Assembly (NCBI GenBank): GCA_934277435.1
Contig: CAKQUE010000001.1
Coordinates: 434,001-498,000, forward strand
DNA length: 64,000 nt
Reading direction: 5' to 3'
Source: an uncultured Alphaproteobacteria bacterium
GTDB lineage: Bacteria > Pseudomonadota > Alphaproteobacteria > RF32 > CAG-239
Part shown: piece by piece, positions 45,258 to 53,792 of the stretch
Layout: the number at the start of each line of letters is the position of its first letter
Numbering within the stretch: the first letter of the stretch is position 1
Made by a program: the position numbers and the translations under genes
The notes under the pieces: generated by a model
What the model was told of the DNA's origin: nothing
The model's input: only the letters and a program-made list of their open reading frames with translations
Database searches by the model: none

Positions 45258-45290
45258 ATGAGGCGGAGTTTTGGAGCTCCGCCCTTTGAT
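45258..45290 (-). terminator. GGCGGAG hairpin (dispersed element, copy 1)
   Basis: On the minus strand AAAGGGCGGAG pairs with CTCCGCCTC. The same flanks and stem recur after atpG at 56182-56229. It lies just downstream of the OB-fold gene and probably marks its 3' end. Confidence 0.65.
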
Positions 45291-45316
45291 GTATGTAAGG
45301 AATTTTAACGCAAGGA

Positions 45317-45715
45317 TTATTTTGCGTTGCTGTTTGCAGGCGCGGCCGCCATTGGAGCGTTTGCCGGCATAAACTGCACTTCTTCAGCTTCTAAAGATGT
45401 GACATTGTCATCTTGGTCCACGGTGGCGGTAATCAAAACTTCGGCTTCGGGAGTGATGGTGTTGCCATGCACCAAATCTTCGTCAATTTCAATAGTTACC
45501 GTGCCGCTGTCATCTTTGACCAGATAATTTTCATCACCCAAATTTTGCACAATCACACCTTGAATCACAACTTCGGTGTCATCGGGCATGGCTTTGACAT
45601 CAGAAATTTTGCTAACCGGCTTGGTTGGGTGTTTTGCTGCGTCTGCCGCCATTGCATTGCTGCTCAGCAAAGCTAATCCGCAAATTGCCAATAGGCTTAA
45701 AAATGTATGTTTCAT
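45317..45715 (-). CDS. Periplasmic OB-fold protein (YgiW/YdeI BOF family)
   Basis: The 132-residue protein has a signal peptide ending SSNAMAA, then a single bacterial OB-fold. ISDVKAMPDDTEVVIQGVI, NYLVKDDSGTVTIEID and ITATVDQDD match the YgiW/YdeI stress-tolerance family. The last 15 residues are Ala/Pro-rich. Family members are linked to peptide and oxidative stress tolerance, but the molecular role is unsettled. Confidence 0.87.
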   Translation of the reverse strand: MKHTFLSLLAICGLALLSSNAMAADAAKHPTKPVSKISDVKAMPDDTEVVIQGVIVQNLGDENYLVKDDSGTVTIEIDEDLVHGNTITPEAEVLITATVDQDDNVTSLEAEEVQFMPANAPMAAAPANSNAK

Positions 45716-45885
45716 ATTTTTTTATCTCCTCTCATAAAACTTTACGCATATAATATATAATTAAAACAACATTTTTCAACATAACAGTTATATTTGGTAA
45801 TAAAAAGTGAAGACAATTGAGCTAAAATTTACTTCTTTTTTATGATTTATCTAATACAATGTAGGCGAATTAACAGGAGGACATT

Positions 45886-48492
45886 ATGGATAAAAATTTG
45901 AATGTTGATGAACAAAAAGAACAAGAATACATTGGCGGCTTGATTAAAAAAGTCGGCGCCGCTCAAAAGAAATTTGCAACTTTTACCCAAGAACAAGTTG
46001 ATGAAATCTTTCGCCGCGTGGCTTTGAAAGCCAGCTCAATGCGTATTCCGCTTGCAAAAATGGCTGTGGAAGAAACAGGTATGGGCGTGGCCGAAGATAA
46101 GGTGATAAAAAATCACTTTGCTTCGGAATATATTTATAACAAATATAAAAATACTAAAACCTGCGGTATTATTGAAGAAGATAAAGAAAACGGCTTGATT
46201 AAATTTGCCGAACCAATCGGGGTGATTGCCGGCGTTATTCCGACTACAAACCCGACTTCTACCGTTATTTTCAAATCCTTGATAGCCCTCAAAACTCGTA
46301 ATGGTATAATCTTTTCACCGCACCCGCGCGCTAAAAAATGCACGATTGAAACCGCAAAAATTATTTTGGAAGAAGCGGTAAAAGCAGGCGCGCCAAAAGA
46401 CATTATTGCATGGATTGACGAACCAAGTTTGCCGCGCACTCAATATCTTATGCAGCAGGCAGATTTGATTTTGGCTACCGGCGGTCCGGGAATGGTTAAA
46501 TCCGCGTATTCTTCCGGAACTCCGGCTTTGGGCGTTGGACCGGGAAATACTCCGGCTGTTATTGACGAATCTGCCGATATCCAGATGGCCGTGAGCTCGG
46601 TTTTGATGTCTAAAACTTTTGATAACGGTATGATTTGCGCCTCGGAGCAATCTGTTGTGGTTTGCGAGGCCGTTTATAATGAAGTTAAAGAAGAATTTGT
46701 AAAACGAGGTGCCTATATTTTGAGCGCTAAAGAGCGTGAAAAAGTGGCGGCAACAATTTTGAAAGACGGTCGAATTAATGCCGATATCGTTGGTCAGCCG
46801 GCGGCTAAAATTGCCGCAATGGCCGGCGTAAAAGTTCCGGAAAATACCAAAGTTATTATTGGTGAAGTTTCTAAAATCGGGACGGAAGAACCATTCTCTT
46901 ATGAAAAACTTTCTCCGGTTTTGGCAATGTATAAGGCCAAAGATTTTGAAGACGCCATGGCAAAAGCTAAAGCGTTGGTGGAATTTGCCGGTTGTGGTCA
47001 TACTTCGGTTTTGTATACAAATGTGCGCAACGATGACAGAATTAAACGCTACGGCGATGTTATGCCAACCGGCCGCGTGATGATTAACTGCCCGTCGGCG
47101 CAAGGTGCTATCGGCGATATTTATAACTTTAGACTTGATCCGTCTTTGACTTTGGGCTGCGGCTCGTGGGGCGGCAATTCGGTTAGTGAAAACGTGGGAG
47201 TAAAACATCTGATGAATATTAAAAATGTGGCTAAACGTGAAGAAAATATGCTCTGGTTCAGAGTTCCTCCGAAAGTTTATTTCAAACCGGGGTGCTTGTC
47301 TTTTGCACTCAAAGAGTTAAAAGGTCGCAAAAAAGCCTTTATCGTGACCGATAAGCCGTTGTTTGATTTGGGGTATACCAAGAAACTGACTGATATTTTG
47401 GAGCCGCTGGGCATTCAGTATAAAATATTCAGCGATGTTAAGCCGGATCCGGATTTGTCTACCATTAACAAAGCCCGCGATATGGTAAACAGTTTTGAAC
47501 CAGATGTGTTTATCGCGCTGGGCGGTGGTTCTCCGATTGACGCGACAAAAATTTTGTGGATTATGTACGAGCATCCGGAACTTAAATTTGAAGATTTGGC
47601 GCGCCGCTTTATGGATATCCGCAAACGTATTTTTGAATTTCCGCAAATGGGACTGAAAGCCGAAATGGTGGCTGTGCCGACAACTTCGGGTACTGGTTCG
47701 GAAGTTACGCCGTTCTCTATTATTACCGATGACGCTACCGGCGTAAAATATGCGATTGCTGACTATGCTTTGACTCCGACCATGGCGATTGTGGATACGG
47801 ATTTGGTATTGACAATGCCTAAAGGTTTGTGCGCCGCTTCGGGCATTGACGTTATGACACACGCGTTGGAATCCTATGTTTCCAGCATGGCGACAGACTA
47901 CACCCGCGGCTTGTCAATCGAATCCGGTCGCTTGATTTATGAAAACTTGATTAAATCTTATGAAACCGGAGATGCTGAAGCTCGTGAAAAAGTACATCAT
48001 GCGGCTACGATTGCCGGTATGGCGTTTGCCAACGCCTTTTTGGGTGTTTGCCACTCCATGGCACATAAACTGGGTGCGGCTTTCCATATTCCGCATGGTT
48101 TTGCCAATGCCTTGCTGATTTGTCAGGTGATTCGTTTCAATTCCAATGATTGCCCGACAAAACAGGCAACATTCCCGCAATATCGTTTTCCAAACACTAA
48201 AGCGGCGTATGCGGCGTTTGCTCGCGGTATTGGCTTAAAAGGCAAAACCGATGACGAAGCTATTGATAATTTGATTAAAGCTTTAGAAGAAATGAAACGC
48301 AAACTCAATATTCCGGCCTCTATCCGCGAATGGGGTATCAAAGAAGAAGATTGGGAAAAAGCTATGAAAACTCTGCCGGAATTGGCATTTGACGACCAAT
48401 GCACAGTTTCTAATCCGCGTTACCCGCTGTTTAAGGAAATTGAGCAGATGTATCGTTATGCTTATGATGGTGTGATTGATTTCAAACTTTAA
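45886..48492 (+). CDS. adhE: Bifunctional acetaldehyde-CoA/alcohol dehydrogenase
   Basis: The 868-residue fusion has an N-terminal CoA-acylating aldehyde dehydrogenase (residues 1-440, catalytic Cys251 in NGMICASEQ). A linker and a C-terminal iron-dependent alcohol dehydrogenase (about 455-868) follow. GGGSPIDATK binds NAD, and His residues in ESYVSS-side and HSMAHKLGAAFHIPHG segments bind iron. It reduces acetyl-CoA to ethanol with two NADH, which supports anaerobic fermentation. AGGAGG precedes the ATG. The gene has its own terminator. Confidence 0.97.
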   Translation: MDKNLNVDEQKEQEYIGGLIKKVGAAQKKFATFTQEQVDEIFRRVALKASSMRIPLAKMAVEETGMGVAEDKVIKNHFASEYIYNKYKNTKTCGIIEEDKENGLIKFAEPIGVIAGVIPTTNPTSTVIFKSLIALKTRNGIIFSPHPRAKKCTIETAKIILEEAVKAGAPKDIIAWIDEPSLPRTQYLMQQADLILATGGPGMVKSAYSSGTPALGVGPGNTPAVIDESADIQMAVSSVLMSKTFDNGMICASEQSVVVCEAVYNEVKEEFVKRGAYILSAKEREKVAATILKDGRINADIVGQPAAKIAAMAGVKVPENTKVIIGEVSKIGTEEPFSYEKLSPVLAMYKAKDFEDAMAKAKALVEFAGCGHTSVLYTNVRNDDRIKRYGDVMPTGRVMINCPSAQGAIGDIYNFRLDPSLTLGCGSWGGNSVSENVGVKHLMNIKNVAKREENMLWFRVPPKVYFKPGCLSFALKELKGRKKAFIVTDKPLFDLGYTKKLTDILEPLGIQYKIFSDVKPDPDLSTINKARDMVNSFEPDVFIALGGGSPIDATKILWIMYEHPELKFEDLARRFMDIRKRIFEFPQMGLKAEMVAVPTTSGTGSEVTPFSIITDDATGVKYAIADYALTPTMAIVDTDLVLTMPKGLCAASGIDVMTHALESYVSSMATDYTRGLSIESGRLIYENLIKSYETGDAEAREKVHHAATIAGMAFANAFLGVCHSMAHKLGAAFHIPHGFANALLICQVIRFNSNDCPTKQATFPQYRFPNTKAAYAAFARGIGLKGKTDDEAIDNLIKALEEMKRKLNIPASIREWGIKEEDWEKAMKTLPELAFDDQCTVSNPRYPLFKEIEQMYRYAYDGVIDFKL

Positions 48493-48512
48493 TTTGCTAC
48501 GTATAACGCAAA

Positions 48513-48547
48513 ACACGGGGCAGGGCAACTTGCTCCGTGTTTTTTTG
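48513..48547 (+). terminator. Terminator after adhE
   Basis: ACACGG and GCA pair with TGC and CCGTGT, followed by seven T. Confidence 0.88.
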
Positions 48548-48680
48548 TTATTATCGGTAAAAATATTCGGTGTATGGATAATTATAAAATAATTTTGCCA
48601 AAAAGCTTGACAAATAGAATGGATTCGGTTAGTTTTATAATTAGTTTTTATATTATTAATTAACTTAAATAATTGTGATT

Positions 48681-49268
48681 ATGGATAGTGTAAATTTGCA
48701 GACCGCAGTAGAGAACTTTAAGAAGCGTCTGGCTTGTTTGTACAAGCTGTTGGATTCAGAACTGGAAAAAAAGTATATAGACATCTTTAAAAATGTCTAC
48801 AAGGCTTACAATATGCCAGATGAGGACATCGCGCTTCGCTCTGCCAAGATTAGCTGCTTGGGTTTTGTCTTTGGACATGACAGTGCTCGTCTTGTTGTCA
48901 ACGCAACAGACCGTGTTTATAACAAGTCTCGTTTGTGCAAGCTGGTTCCTGAAAATGACGACTTTAACCTGTTGTCTATAATCAGGCGAATTCCAAAGGA
49001 AGTACTAGTGACAGACGTTGATCTGTCCAGTGTTCACAAGTTGGCTGTCGTCCCTGTTTATAGCAGAGGCTTGTATGATGGTGGTATTAGTCGCCCAAGC
49101 TTGTCTTGCCGCGAGATTCTGTCTCAGATACCTGAGGATATCTTGCCGAAGGTTTCTGCCTTTGCAATCCTCGACGATAGTCCAGATTACTTTGAGAACT
49201 ACAACGTCCTTTTAGGATTGTATTCCTTCAAGGTCGTTCTCTATGGCGGAGATGTTGTTGAAAAGTAA
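48681..49268 (+). CDS. Hypothetical protein with atypical codon use
   Basis: The 195-residue soluble protein is not recognised. Its coding sequence uses more AAG, TAC, GTC and CTC codons than the adjoining AAA/TAT-rich genes, which suggests recent acquisition. No Shine-Dalgarno site is visible before the ATG at 48681 or the GTG at 48675. It stands between adhE and the ATPase operon with its own terminator. Confidence 0.72.
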   Translation: MDSVNLQTAVENFKKRLACLYKLLDSELEKKYIDIFKNVYKAYNMPDEDIALRSAKISCLGFVFGHDSARLVVNATDRVYNKSRLCKLVPENDDFNLLSIIRRIPKEVLVTDVDLSSVHKLAVVPVYSRGLYDGGISRPSLSCREILSQIPEDILPKVSAFAILDDSPDYFENYNVLLGLYSFKVVLYGGDVVEK

Positions 49269-49297
49269 AGCTTGGTGTTATAGACACTACTAAAAAG

Positions 49298-49326
49298 AAA
49301 ACGCTGGTTTTAAACCGGCGTTTTTG
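49298..49326 (+). terminator. Terminator after the orphan gene
   Basis: AACGCTGGTTT pairs with AAACCGGCGTT with one G-T pair, followed by five T. Confidence 0.85.
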
Positions 49327-49430
49327 CTTTTAAACAATGTTTTTTTACAACTTTGGTAGGTATAACCTTTAGATTAAGACAAAGTTAATCTTTATTTTGC
49401 TATTTTAAAAAGATGAAAAGCCAGTTAAAG

Positions 49431-49446
49431 CGATTATCTTTAATCG
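49431..49446 (+). promoter_or_regulatory. Hairpin in the leader of the N-ATPase operon
   Basis: CGATTA-TCTT-TAATCG lies 24 bp before the atpD start. The -35 and -10 boxes could not be placed with confidence in 49327-49430. Confidence 0.4.
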
Positions 49447-49469
49447 TTGGATATAAAAGGATAAAAAAT

Positions 49470-50891
49470 ATGGCGAAAAAAAAGAATGTCGGGTTTGTGA
49501 CTGCTGTTAACGGTAGCGTGATTGAAGCTGAGTTTTCCAAACAACTTCCGGCTATTTATAATGAACTGAAAATCGGTGAATTGACGGCAGAAGTGCAAGG
49601 TTATATTGATGAAAAAACCGTGCGCGCTTTGGCTATGGGTTCTACCAAGGGAGTTTCGCGCCAAACAGAAGTTGTGGACGAAGGACATCAAATAGAAGTT
49701 CCGGTCGGTGATAAAGTTTTGGGGCGTATGTTCAATATTTTTGGACAGCCGATAGATAACGGTGAACCGCTGTCGGTAGAAGTTAAACAATCTATTCACG
49801 CCGAACCGATTCCGTTGGAAAATCGGCAAACCAGCTCGGAGATTTTTATTTCCGGCATAAAAGCCATAGATTTGCTGGCGCCGATGGAACGCGGCGGTAA
49901 AGCAGGTTTGTTCGGCGGTGCCGGTGTGGGTAAAACCGTACTTATTACCGAGCTGATTAACAATATGGTTGGGCGCTATGAGGGTGCGAGTATTTTTTGC
50001 GGCGTGGGCGAGCGTTCCCGTGAAGGCGAACAGCTGTACCGCGAAATGAAAGACGCCGGCGTGCTGCCAAAGACCGTGATGGTATTTGGACAGATGAATG
50101 AGGCTCCGGGGGTGCGTTTCCGAGTGCCTTTGACCGGCTTGACTATGGCGGAATATTTTCGCGATAAAGAAAAGAAAGATGTTTTACTGCTGATTGATAA
50201 TATTTTCCGTTTTGTGCAGGCTGGTTCAGAAGTTTCGGTTTTGCTCGGGCAAATTCCGTCCCGTGTGGGCTATCAGCCGTCGTTGGGAACTGATATTGCA
50301 GCATTGGAAGAACGTATTTCTTCCACTAAAGACGCAGCAATCACTTCTATTCAGGCGGTTTATGTGCCGGCTGATGATTTTACCGACCCTTCAGCCGTGC
50401 ATACATTTGCGCATTTGTCTTCAAGCATTGTGCTTTCTCGCAGCCGCGCGGCGCAAGGATTATATCCGGCGGTTGACCCGCTGGCTTCGTCTTCGAATAT
50501 GTTGACGCCGCTGATTGTGGGCGAGCGGCACTATAAAGTTGCGGTGGCTGTGCGTAAATGCTTGGCCGAATATGAAGAACTAAAAGATATTATAGCCATG
50601 CTTGGATTTGACGAGCTGCCGGAACATGACCAGCAAACAGTGTTAACCGCGCGTAAATTGGAGCGTTTTTTGACGCAGCCGTTTTACACCACCTATCAGT
50701 TTACCGGTATGGAGGGGCGTTCGGTAGATTTGCAAAAGACCATAGAAGGCTGTGAGCGCATACTTTCCGGTGAATTTAATTATCTCTCGGAAAATGACTT
50801 TTTTATGGTAGGCGATATTGATGAGGTTATTGCCAAGACCAGAGATAAAAAAGAAGCGTATGAAAAAGCAATGTCTGAGGAGAATAGTTGA
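49470..50891 (+). CDS. atpD: N-type ATPase subunit beta
   Basis: This is the catalytic beta subunit of a sodium- or proton-translocating N-ATPase, 473 residues. Walker A GGAGVGKT is at 149-156, followed by GVGERSREGEQLYREM with the catalytic Glu and by LLIDNIFRFVQAG. The first position in an atpD-C-Q-R-B-E-F-A-G order is diagnostic of the N-ATPase subfamily. The ATG at 49470 has AAAGGA upstream. The frame is open to 49413, without a ribosome site there. Confidence 0.95.
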   Translation: MAKKKNVGFVTAVNGSVIEAEFSKQLPAIYNELKIGELTAEVQGYIDEKTVRALAMGSTKGVSRQTEVVDEGHQIEVPVGDKVLGRMFNIFGQPIDNGEPLSVEVKQSIHAEPIPLENRQTSSEIFISGIKAIDLLAPMERGGKAGLFGGAGVGKTVLITELINNMVGRYEGASIFCGVGERSREGEQLYREMKDAGVLPKTVMVFGQMNEAPGVRFRVPLTGLTMAEYFRDKEKKDVLLLIDNIFRFVQAGSEVSVLLGQIPSRVGYQPSLGTDIAALEERISSTKDAAITSIQAVYVPADDFTDPSAVHTFAHLSSSIVLSRSRAAQGLYPAVDPLASSSNMLTPLIVGERHYKVAVAVRKCLAEYEELKDIIAMLGFDELPEHDQQTVLTARKLERFLTQPFYTTYQFTGMEGRSVDLQKTIEGCERILSGEFNYLSENDFFMVGDIDEVIAKTRDKKEAYEKAMSEENS

Positions 50892-51286
50892 TGCAATTAA
50901 CGGTGTGTTCGCCAATGGGTACGGTTTTGCAGACAGAGGCCTTGAAAGTTACGTTTGAAACACTGAACGGCTTTTATACCCTAATGCCGAAACACGTGGA
51001 TTTTGTGGCGGCAATGAAACCGAACATAGTGCGATATACCGATGAAAACAATAATGAGAGTTATGTGGCTTGTCACCGCGGTATTGTGGTAAAAAAAGGA
51101 AAAAACGTGACAATGAGCGTGCAGAACGCCGTAGTAAGTAAATCGCTGGAGAGTCTTTCGACCGTTATTAAAAATGACTTCAAAGAAAATGAAGAACGCC
51201 GCAAAGAACTCAATTTGGCAATGGCCCGTTTGGAACTTGGTTTGGTGCGCGGGTTCAGCAAGCTCAAAGGAGATGAAAATGGCTGA
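50891..51286 (+). CDS. atpC: N-type ATPase subunit epsilon
   Basis: The 131-residue central-stalk subunit has a beta-sandwich N-terminal domain (SPMGTVLQ, FYTLMPKHVDFV) and two C-terminal helices. The ATG overlaps the atpD TGA by one base. A TTG three bases upstream is an alternative start. It couples the rotor to the catalytic head. Confidence 0.92.
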   Translation: MQLTVCSPMGTVLQTEALKVTFETLNGFYTLMPKHVDFVAAMKPNIVRYTDENNNESYVACHRGIVVKKGKNVTMSVQNAVVSKSLESLSTVIKNDFKENEERRKELNLAMARLELGLVRGFSKLKGDENG

Positions 51287-51626
51287 TGATTTTGATGATA
51301 CCGCCGAAAAAGAAATCCATAACACTCTGCTTCATAAGGCTCAGCAGCTAAAAGTCCGCAGGCAGCAGCGTTGGAGCGCCGATTTTGGTATGATTGCCTC
51401 GCTGGGCGGCGTGATTATTGTGCCGATTTTATTGGGAGTGTTTGGCGGCGGTTGGCTGGATGCGCATTTTCCGGTAGATTTTTCTTGGCGTTTGAGTCTG
51501 CTGTTTTTAGGCTTTGTCTGGGGATTGATAAACGCTTATTATTGGCTGAAAATTGAAGATGAAAAAATCAGACGGAATGAGAAAAAACAAAAAGATTTAA
51601 CAAGGGAGGAAGAAAATGAGCGCTGA
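51279..51626 (+). CDS. atpQ: N-type ATPase accessory membrane protein AtpQ
   Basis: The 115-residue protein has a charged N-terminus, two membrane helices (about 42-64 and 72-90) and a charged C-terminus. It fits the AtpI/ATPase gene 1 family in the third place of N-ATPase operons. AtpI-type proteins help c-ring assembly and possibly magnesium handling. The ATG at 51279 overlaps atpC by 8 bp and has AAAGGAG upstream. Confidence 0.88.
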   Translation: MADDFDDTAEKEIHNTLLHKAQQLKVRRQQRWSADFGMIASLGGVIIVPILLGVFGGGWLDAHFPVDFSWRLSLLFLGFVWGLINAYYWLKIEDEKIRRNEKKQKDLTREEENER

Positions 51627-51963
51627 TTCTTATTTGATGCAGATGTGGCAGCAAATGGCGCTTTGGCAACTGTGGGCGGCGCCGATTTGCGGCGTGGCTG
51701 TCGGTGCGATTTATTTTCAGAGCCTGCGTTGGAGCTTGAACCATTTGGGCAATACAAAGCATAAAATTCGTTTGTTTGCCGGTGTGGCGCTGTTGCGTAT
51801 TTTGTTGTTTTTTGGGGTGTTGGTATTGATAGCGCAGCACAATCCGGTGGTGGTTTTATTGTATGTTTTGGCCTTTTTCGTGACTAAAATGTTGATAGTG
51901 GTGCGTGAAAAAAGCCGGATAATTAAATTTGACGAGGAGCAAAAAAACAATGGCGTTGTTTGA
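51616..51963 (+). CDS. atpR: N-type ATPase accessory membrane protein AtpR
   Basis: The 115-residue protein has three hydrophobic segments, one carrying RIL near residue 61. The AtpR family is found only in N-ATPase operons and has been proposed to interact with the c-ring through charged membrane residues. It overlaps both atpQ and atpB, so the genes are translationally coupled. AGGGAGG precedes the ATG. Confidence 0.88.
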   Translation: MSADSYLMQMWQQMALWQLWAAPICGVAVGAIYFQSLRWSLNHLGNTKHKIRLFAGVALLRILLFFGVLVLIAQHNPVVVLLYVLAFFVTKMLIVVREKSRIIKFDEEQKNNGVV

Positions 51964-52720
51964 GTTTGATTTTTCTCGTTGGTGGGACATACCTTTGGTC
52001 GGGCGACAAATAGGGCTGGACAGCTACGATAAAATCGTCTTGTTTAAAATCGGTGATATAAACATAAATGCGACAATATTTAACAGCTGGCTGGTAATTG
52101 CTTTGATTGTTTTGTGTTGCCGTTTGGCTACACGCAATTTGTCATACGAACGCAAGGCTTCGCGTATGCAAGTGGCGTTGGAAGCGCTGGTATTATGGCT
52201 GCAAAAAGAGGCAAACGAAATAAGCGGTTCTAAAACAAATCAATATTTGGGATTGGCTATGGGGTTGTTCTGCTTTATTTTGGTCTGCAATCTGCTGACG
52301 GTTATTCCGTGGTTCCGCGCGCCGACAGCATCTCTCAGCACCACAATGGCATTGGCGGCGGTTGTGTTTTTAGCCATACCGTATTTTTCGATTAAAAACG
52401 CCGGCATAAAAGGGTATTTGAAAAAGTTTATAGAACCAATGCCTTTAATGCTGCCAATGAATGTTTTTAGTGAATTTTTTTCAAGCTTTGCCATGGGACT
52501 GCGTTTGTTTGGCAATATGCTGAGCGGGGTGATGTTTGTCAGCATTCTAAGCGCTTTTATTCCGCTGATTGCGCCGCTTAGTATGCAAAGTTTGGGGCTT
52601 TTAACCGGTTCAATTCAGGCGTATATTTTTGCTTTGCTGGCAGTGGTATATTCATCGAGCGTGCAGGGCGAGATTGTGCCGGAAAATAATTTATCAAATT
52701 TAGAAGAAGGAGAAAAATAA
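51950..52720 (+). CDS. atpB: N-type ATPase subunit a
   Basis: The 256-residue membrane subunit supplies the ion half-channels. The essential Arg lies in MGLRLFGNMLSG near residue 185, and the C-terminal QAYIFALLAVVYSSS is the last conserved helix. The start at 51950 overlaps atpR, with GGAG before it. The last base of its stop is shared with the atpE start. Confidence 0.95.
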   Translation: MALFEFDFSRWWDIPLVGRQIGLDSYDKIVLFKIGDININATIFNSWLVIALIVLCCRLATRNLSYERKASRMQVALEALVLWLQKEANEISGSKTNQYLGLAMGLFCFILVCNLLTVIPWFRAPTASLSTTMALAAVVFLAIPYFSIKNAGIKGYLKKFIEPMPLMLPMNVFSEFFSSFAMGLRLFGNMLSGVMFVSILSAFIPLIAPLSMQSLGLLTGSIQAYIFALLAVVYSSSVQGEIVPENNLSNLEEGEK

Positions 52721-52995
52721 TGGATGCAATTACTTTAATCGGAGCGTTTTCGGTTTTTGGAGCTTGTATATGTATGGGTATAGGCAGTATCGGCTCGGCT
52801 TTGGGCGAAGGACGCGTTGCTGCCTCAGCTTTAACGGCTATGGCGCAGCAACCTGATGAATCCAGCCGTATCCGCAGTACAATGTTTGTGGCGATTGCTA
52901 TGGTGGAAACCACAGCTTTGTATGCTTTGCTGATTGCGTTTTTGGTGCTGTATGCCAATCCGTTTTGGAATTATGCAATCGCACAGGCTCAATAG
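52720..52995 (+). CDS. atpE: N-type ATPase subunit c with two carboxylates
   Basis: The 91-residue hairpin has two helices with the polar loop AQQPDESSR. The ion site has Glu63 in helix 2 (VETTALY) plus a second Glu30 in helix 1 (GEGR), where sodium enzymes such as Ilyobacter have Gln. Thr64, Thr65 and Tyr68 fit the sodium-coordinating ESTGIY pattern with Ser changed to Thr. The double carboxylate is characteristic of the N-ATPase subfamily. Sodium or proton specificity is not settled by sequence alone. Confidence 0.95.
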   Translation: MDAITLIGAFSVFGACICMGIGSIGSALGEGRVAASALTAMAQQPDESSRIRSTMFVAIAMVETTALYALLIAFLVLYANPFWNYAIAQAQ

Positions 52996-53015
52996 TTATA
53001 TTTTAGGAAAAGTTT

Positions 53016-53789
53016 ATGAGTATTGATTTATTCACATTTTTTGCTCAGATATTTAATTTGTTGCTGCTGCTGTATTTGCTGCGCCGTTTTTTATATTTAC
53101 CGGTTTTGAAAGCGGTGGACGAGCGGCAGAAATTTATTGAACGTGAGCTGAAAAAAGCGGCTTCTTCACATAAAGAGGCGCTGCGTCTGGAGGCCGAATG
53201 CAAGCAAAAAATGGCGGAAATTGATGCGCAAAAACAAGAAATTTTGAGCCATACCAAAGCAGAAGCCGCTGTTTTGGCCGAAAAATTGGCAAACGAGGCA
53301 AAAACACAATTTGAGGCGGATAAAAAGCAATGGAAAAAACGTTTGGCCGCCGAGCAAAAAACGTTTGAGCTGGCAATGCAAAATTTGATTTTGGAACATT
53401 TCAGCAAATTGGCTGACGGCGCGCTAAAACAAATGGCCGATGTTTCGCTGAATGATTTGATGATTGATAAACTTAAAGAAAAAATCATCGCTTTGCCAGT
53501 GCGTAAAAAACAAGAGTTTGCCGCCGCTTATCAAAATAAAAAACTGTTGATTGTTCGTTCGGCGCAAAAAATTTCGGCGGAACAAAAGCAAAAAATAAAA
53601 GAGTTTTTGCAAAGTCAATTAGGGTTGCTTGAAGAAACAAAGTTCAAATTTGAAATTGATAAAAAGTTGGTTTGCGGCGTGGCTTTGCAGGCCGATGAAC
53701 AGCTGATTGACTGGAATTTGACCGCCTATATGAACGAGTTTCAAAAGAATATGCAAAACGATGTGCAGCAACTGGTAAACAAAGGATAA
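53016..53789 (+). CDS. atpF: N-type ATPase subunit b with delta-like C-terminal domain
   Basis: The 257-residue protein has one membrane helix (5-30), a long charged coiled coil (35-150), and a C-terminal part (about 176-242). The pattern of that part, LLIVRSAQKISAEQKQKI ... FEIDKKLVCGVALQ ... LIDWNLTAYM, matches the end of subunit delta/OSCP. The operon has no separate delta gene, so this looks like a b-delta fusion that completes the outer stalk. Standard b is about 160 residues. AGGAAA precedes the ATG. Confidence 0.92.
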   Translation: MSIDLFTFFAQIFNLLLLLYLLRRFLYLPVLKAVDERQKFIERELKKAASSHKEALRLEAECKQKMAEIDAQKQEILSHTKAEAAVLAEKLANEAKTQFEADKKQWKKRLAAEQKTFELAMQNLILEHFSKLADGALKQMADVSLNDLMIDKLKEKIIALPVRKKQEFAAAYQNKKLLIVRSAQKISAEQKQKIKEFLQSQLGLLEETKFKFEIDKKLVCGVALQADEQLIDWNLTAYMNEFQKNMQNDVQQLVNKG

Positions 53790-53792
53790 AAG

